From Aphidius gifuensis (taxonomy: Eukaryota > Arthropoda > Insecta > Hymenoptera > Braconidae), in NCBI RefSeq assembly GCF_014905175.1, contig NC_057791.1:12032177-12096176 (forward strand): a DNA stretch of 64,000 bases, written 5' to 3'. This document shows positions 59,172 to 64,000 of the stretch, piece after piece. Position numbers and translations under genes: made by a program. The notes below the pieces were generated by a model. That model made no database searches. It was not told the origin of the DNA and saw only the letters and a list, made by a program, of their open reading frames with translations. How positions within the stretch are numbered: position 1 is the first letter of the stretch; every line of letters begins with the position of its first letter.

Positions 59172-59701
59172 AGGTCATCCGAAGTAAAATCGTCGATATC
59201 CCCAATATGGCGGAGCCGCGCAAATTCAAACTGCTACGGCGTCAAGTTATATGAATTGCAGTCATAAAATAAATGTATAAAATTTTTTTTTGCATCTGTA
59301 ATCATCATTAATGATCAATATATTAATATGAAATAGAATAATAATAAGAATATTAATGTTTATAAAATTTTATTGAATAAAATAACCTGAACGAATTTTT
59401 TTTTTTTTTTCTTTTGATCAAAATATAATTATGATAGTATATTAATTTAACTTTGTCTATTTGAATATAGGAGTACTAATATTATCACACAAATTGCATT
59501 TATAATTAAATATCAAGTATCTACAATTAACAAATTAAATTCAATTCAACGTCAGACAATGTCAAATATAAACATTGATAAACATGTGTGAATGTGTGTG
59601 ACTATCCACGCATACATACGTACCTATCTTGTGTACATATACGCATGCACACAACTACTGATCCCCAATATGGCGTCTCAAATTCTAGCTTCGGATGACC
59701 T
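59172..59701. mobile_element. GGTCATCCGAAG-ended element, copy 1, and its relative at 60056-60540
   Basis: The left end is GGTCATCCGAAGTAAAATCG and the right end AGCTTCGGATGACCTG, with CCCAATATGGCG near both ends. A second copy starts at about 60056 (GGTCATCCGAAGTAAAATTG) and runs in the same order through TTGTAATCATCATTAATGATC and ACGCATACATACGTACCTAC, but lacks the right inverted end. No coding frame is conserved. Confidence 0.7.
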
Positions 59702-59702
59702 G

Positions 59703-60015
59703 CACCCGTATTCAGAGGATGTTCTCATTAGGGCTTTTTTTCCGATGGCGGCGCTTGTGAACTTTTTATATAGATTTTACATAGAAAAGCTTCACAAGCG
59801 CCACGATCGGAAAAAAAAAGCCCTAATGAGAACATCCTCTGAATACGGCACCCGTATTCACGGGGCAAAATTGTTCTCATTAGGGCTTTTTTTTTCCGCT
59901 GATGGCGCTAAACAAAATTTTTTTTATATAGATTTCATATAGAAAAGCTTCACAAACGCCACCATCGGAAAAAAAACGCCCTAATAAGAACATCCTCTGA
60001 ATACGGGTGCGGGTG
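59703..60015. mobile_element. CACCCG MITE with another CACCCG MITE nested in its last bases
   Basis: The outer copy starts at 59703 after CTG (59700-59702), is interrupted at ...GAATACGG, and finishes with GTG at 60013-60015 before CTG (60016-60018). The inner copy (59849-60009) is flanked by CGG at 59846-59848 and 60010-60012. Both target duplications are exact, so the order of insertion can be read. Confidence 0.88.
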
Positions 60016-60550
60016 CTGTCTAAATCTAGTAACTCATCTAGGGACCTTGGGTGCCGGTCATCCGAAGTAAAATTGTCGATATCCAGAATATGGCGGAGCC
60101 GCGAAAATACAAACTGCTACAGCGCCAAGTTATAAGAATTGCAGTAACAAAAAGAATGATTGAAATTTTTTTTTTAATTTGTAATCATCATTAATGATCA
60201 ATAAAATCAAATATGAAATAAAATAATAATAAGAATATGATTGTTTATAAAATATTATTGAATAAAAAAACCTGAAAGAAATTTATTTCTTTTTTTTTTT
60301 TTCTTCTTTCAAATAAAATATAATTATGATAGAATACTAATTTAACTTTTTCTATTTGAATATAAAAGTATATTATCACACAAATTAGATTACTTCTAAA
60401 ATATCAAGTATCTATAATTAATAAATTCAATTCAATTCAATGTCACACAATGTCAAATATGAACATCAATAAACATGTGTGACTGTGTGTGACTATGCAC
60501 GCATACATACGTACCTACCTTACATAATGCCAAGAAGACTAGAAATACGG

Positions 60551-60825
60551 CAGTCCAATTCACAGCACCCGTATTCACAGGGCATTACAATTTAGAGTTT
60601 TTTTTCATCCACCAGTAGCGCTTGTGGAGCTTTATATGTAAAATCTATATAAAAAAAGACCTGCAGTCCAATTCACAGGGCATTACAATTTAGGGCTTTT
60701 TTCCTCTACTGGCGGCGCTTGTAGAGCTTTTGTATGTGAAATCTATATAAAAAAAACTTGACAAGCGCCATCACCGGCAAAAAAAAGCCCTAAATTGTAA
60801 AAAATTTGCCTTGTGAATTAGACTG
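60551..60825. mobile_element. Three more CWG MITEs, two truncated
   Basis: A CAGTCC end at 60551 is cut after 15 bases by a CACCCG copy (60566-60660, truncated after its centre). A complete CAGTCC copy (60664-60825) follows, flanked by CTG at 60661-60663 and 60826-60828. The phrase GTAACGTTTGTTGGGGCGTGT right after it also occurs at 28010-28030, marking another dispersed repeat. Confidence 0.75.
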
Positions 60826-61419
60826 CTGGTAACGTTTGTTGGGGCGTGTTGCCCGCGTTACCCGTTGAAAATTAAAAATTTTCAATACTCCGGCTAGGGC
60901 CATGGTTATCTTAATTTTCAGATATAATAAAATTATGGTTTTAAAATAATTTTATGGTTTATTGATAATAAAATTATTCAAAAATAAATTTTTATGTTTA
61001 TTTTTTTTTTTTCTTAAAAAATATTGGAGATAGCAGAAAGAACCCACGATGCGGGCGATAGAGTTTTTTGAGACGCAAAATGAGAGCCGATTACGAAGTT
61101 TTTAATCCAATTCTACGTTGAGCTATTTATCGCCTAATTTTTCAAAATTGTTAAAAAATTGATTAAAAATGCTATAACTTTCAGGATACTGAAGATAGAA
61201 ACATTGTATTAGGCTCAATTGAAAGTTATTACTGCTGCCGAATGGCTAAGGAATCGGTGTGTTTTACCTGTTAATTTCTGAGCGATTAATGTAGCCAAAG
61301 AAATTAACAGGTCAGTCACATATTTTTTTCAGCCATTGGTTGTATATATACCTTTTATTATATATCTTTTATATATCTTTTTTTTTTTCAAATTTCAAGG
61401 TTTTTATTTTCTGCTACAA

Positions 61420-62245
61420 AAACTATTGTTCAGAGTAGAAAAAGTCCATGTTGCGGGAGTTTGCAAGAACGCCTTTTTTAAGCCTAAAACGAAGTCTCTG
61501 GCTTGATTTTTTTACGAGTTGTTGATGGCGCCATTTTGTCATTTTTTCGGACCGCCATATTTGGAGTTATTATCAACATGGAAACTTTGTATTAGGCTTA
61601 AAAGAAGCGTCTTCAAACGATCTAGTGCTTTTTAAAAATTTTTTGTTCTATGATGCATACTTTTTGAGACAAAAAAAAAAATGCCTTTTTTTTTTTTCTG
61701 TTTCAAAAACTATTGCTCATAGCGGAAAAAGTCCATGATGCGGGCGATAGAGTTTTCAAAAACGCATTTTTTAAGCCTAACACGAAGTCTCTAGCTTGAT
61801 TTTTTTACGAGTTATTGTTAGCGCCATTTTGTCGTTTTTTTCGAACCACCATATTTGGCGTTCTTTTGAACATGGAGACTTCGTATTAGGCTTAAAAAAA
61901 GCGTCTTCAAAAGATCTAGTGCTAATTTTTGTTCTATAATGAATACTTTTTAAGAAAAAAAAAAAAATGTCATTTTTTTAAAATTGGTTTTTTGGTTCAA
62001 AATGTTCGGAAGGAAGTCCAGGATGCGGGCGATAGAGTCTTCAAAAACGCATTTTTTAAGCCTAACAGGAAGTCTCTATTTTGTTTTTTTAACGAGTTAT
62101 TGTTGGCGCCATTTTTCGTTTTTTTTCGGACCACCATATTTGGAGTTTTTATCATCATAGAGACTTTGTATTAGGCTCAAAAGTAGCTCCAGCGGAAGAT
62201 CTAGTGCTTTTCAAAAAATTTTTGCTCTGTGATGCATACTTTTCG
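61420..62245. repeat. Three tandem ~290-bp units (AAGCCTAACACGAAGTCTC)
   Basis: Each unit contains GGAAAAAGTCCATGATGCGG, GCGATAGAGT, TTTTTTAAGCCTAACACGAA, TTTTTTTACGAGTTATTG, GCGCCATTTT.TCGTTTTTTTC and CATGGAGACTTCGTATTAGG. The end is GATCTAGTGCTTTTTAAAA. A related single copy is at 13040-13330. AAGCCTAA.ACGAAGTCTC and GAGACTTCGTATTAGGCTT inside each unit are inverse, so units can fold. From 62260 to 63090 nothing can be assigned. Confidence 0.72.
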
Positions 62246-63142
62246 AGAACTCTCCTCTTTACGTAACTGAACGTAACACAAAAAAAATGAGGTCTCTAGA
62301 GTGAAACCCAAGAAGACTAGAAATACAGGAGGACTTACTCCCTATCTCGCCTGTATATGAAAACCGTATCGCTATATGGTCGCCGCATAATTGAGGGGCG
62401 CTAGTAGTACTCGGGTAACGTGCGCGACTTGTATCGCTTTTTTTCTACAATGCGCACAATGCAAACATACTCTGACAAACATCATGTGAATGGGGACGTT
62501 CCAAAAAGCATTCGGAAACCCGGAAGTTCAAGATTGTGATCATAGAAAATTTTTGATACTTTGTTGTGGTAGACATGATTGTTTGTTCATGTATTTTTAT
62601 AGGCACAAAACAATAAATTATTATTGTTTGATTATTAATAATAATTATAAAAATACTTTTCACAACTGTAATAAGTAACAAAAGTAAATGGCATATGCAA
62701 TATGGCTGTTTTTTGTATATCTGTTACTTTTGTTTATTTTATCACTATATTTTTCATCTTGCGCCGGTCCGTCCTGATTTTTTTTTGCCTATTGCGTTCA
62801 GGGTTTGTATTGTGCGTTTTGGCGATACCTATGGCTGCTCTATTCAAAGTGGAAATGCGAATTGTCATTCGAGTCACTTGGGTGCTAGCCCTCGATTGGT
62901 TCTAGGCACTCCATTTCAAATTCTTGTGCTTCAGATTCAGGGAAGTTGTATCACATGCGCATACTGAAGCACAGGCATATTGTATCTGTGTGGCTTTAAA
63001 TTCGCATGCGCATAACATACCTCGTGAACTTCTGACGGTTTCACTTTTCTGATTCATTCAGAATTACAGAGTTTGACAAGGTTTTCAAATCGGAAAAAAA
63101 GCCCTAAAGTGTAAAATTTATTTTGCCTTGTGAATTGAACTG

Positions 63143-63304
63143 CAGTCCAATTCACAGGGCAAATTTTTTACAATTTAGGGCTTTTTTTCGCCGGTGATGG
63201 CGCTTGTCAAATTTTTTTTATATAGACTTCACATACAAGAGCTCCACAAGCACCGCCAGTGGAGGAAAAAAGCCGTAAATCGTAATGTCCTGTGAATTGG
63301 ACTG
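63143..63304. mobile_element. CAGTCC MITE near the right edge
   Basis: It starts CAGTCCAATTCACAGGGC and ends CCTGTGAATTGGACTG, is 162 bp long like the copies at 47212 and 60664, and has CTG at its left. A partial MITE end (AAAAAAAGCCCTAAAGTG...TTGTGAATTGAACTG) precedes it at 63093-63142. The region 63310-63560 is a diverged copy of 44350-44640 (AACATAATATGTAATCTCA, CATGATATGTGGGCAAGGAG). From 63560 to 64000 I see only AT-rich sequence. Confidence 0.78.
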
Positions 63305-64000
63305 TTGCTGAGAGCAGTTGGGTAGGTATGGTACCGGTGTATCATACACTGTATCATACAGTATGATCCATCTCCATTACCATACGCCATGTATCATTCC
63401 ACTTACATAATATGTAATCTCAAGAATTTATTAATATTTATTAATAAATCAACCAACGAAAAATGATTGTGTGTATTTTATTTGAATAATCTCAAAAATT
63501 ACAATAAAAAAATGAGATAATAGACATGATATGTGGGCAAGGAGATTTTTGACAGGTTCTAAGGAACATCATGAAATGCCAGGAAAAAAGATAGTTTCAT
63601 TAGCTTGCAACAAAAAAATAATAAATACAGTAATTATGAGATTATAATCACACAGATAATTTAACATCACTCAATATCACAAATATATTTTCCCTGTTGT
63701 TCTTCATGAGAAACGTATTATATGAATCGGGGAGACCTATTTGCCAAGTTGACCTTTTTCATCATATTAGCATACTTGAATATATTCCAGGCGAACTCAT
63801 GAGCCTATTTTTCAAAGAAGTCACAATATTAACTGTTAAATTATTTTCTCGTATAATGTTTTAATTCTAATAAAATTTTTTATACACGTTGATGAATTAA
63901 TTTATTATTTATCGTGTAATAAACAAAAACAATTTGACAGTTGTGTACAGTGGTGAGAGTTTAATAAATCATTTAGTTCATTTTATAAAAAAAGAGGGCA

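Noticed and set aside
59592..59942. 116-codon plus-strand frame
   Set aside because: It crosses the end of one transposon and two nested MITEs, with no protein-like conservation.
62445..62967. Overlapping frames near 62.5-62.9 kb on both strands
   Set aside because: They are short, hydrophobic and T-rich, with no recognised domain or splice signals and no repeat family support.

Overview
This is an AT-rich, repeat-dense piece of a eukaryotic nuclear genome, most likely an insect and plausibly a hymenopteran. The evidence is short GT-AG introns with AT-rich pyrimidine tracts, N- and Q-rich proteins, animal versions of THOC2 and OFD1, and many small inverted-repeat DNA transposons. No bacterial operon, CRISPR array, rRNA gene or clear virus was seen. 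The assignment to order is inference.

Three protein-coding genes can be assembled exon by exon, with the reading frame kept across every junction. (1) A minus-strand C2H2 zinc-finger gene (40953 down to 22547, 8 coding exons, 659 aa) has eight fingers, a 40-residue glutamine run and a 14.2-kb intron full of transposons. (2) A plus-strand OFD1-like centriole/cilium gene (48680-50212, 4 exons, 436 aa). (3) A minus-strand THOC2 gene (56181 down to 50683, 12 exons, 1411 aa), the scaffold of the THO/TREX mRNA-export complex. OFD1 and THOC2 are convergent, with stop codons about 470 bp apart. The zinc-finger gene and OFD1 are divergent, separated by about 7.7 kb of MITE insertions.

The left 20 kb holds no intact gene, only broken coding fragments. 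These are a P5A-ATPase fragment (91-189), four tandem 352-bp units each carrying a related 76-codon frame (about 3060-4480), a degraded N-rich tail, a J-domain-like mini-frame with an HPD motif (4983-5150), and an exon-like sequence near 13828-15910 split by a 1.7-kb transposon.

The rest is mobile and repetitive DNA. The clearest families are: two 1.09-kb CACTG-ended elements with 2-bp target duplications; a 1.7-kb CACTG foldback with a 3-bp duplication; CCCTGG...CCAGGG elements with 2-bp duplications; a 1.26-kb hAT-like element with an 8-bp duplication and a matching empty site 5 kb away; and more than 20 short MITEs, ending CAGTCC... or CACCCG..., with 3-bp duplications nearly always CTG, CAG or CGG (PIF/Harbinger-like). 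The MITEs are clustered at 43.1-48.3 kb and 56.4-63.3 kb and often nested in one another. Foldbacks, TTACTTAGCTA minisatellites and several tRNA-like A/B-box sequences fill much of the remaining space.
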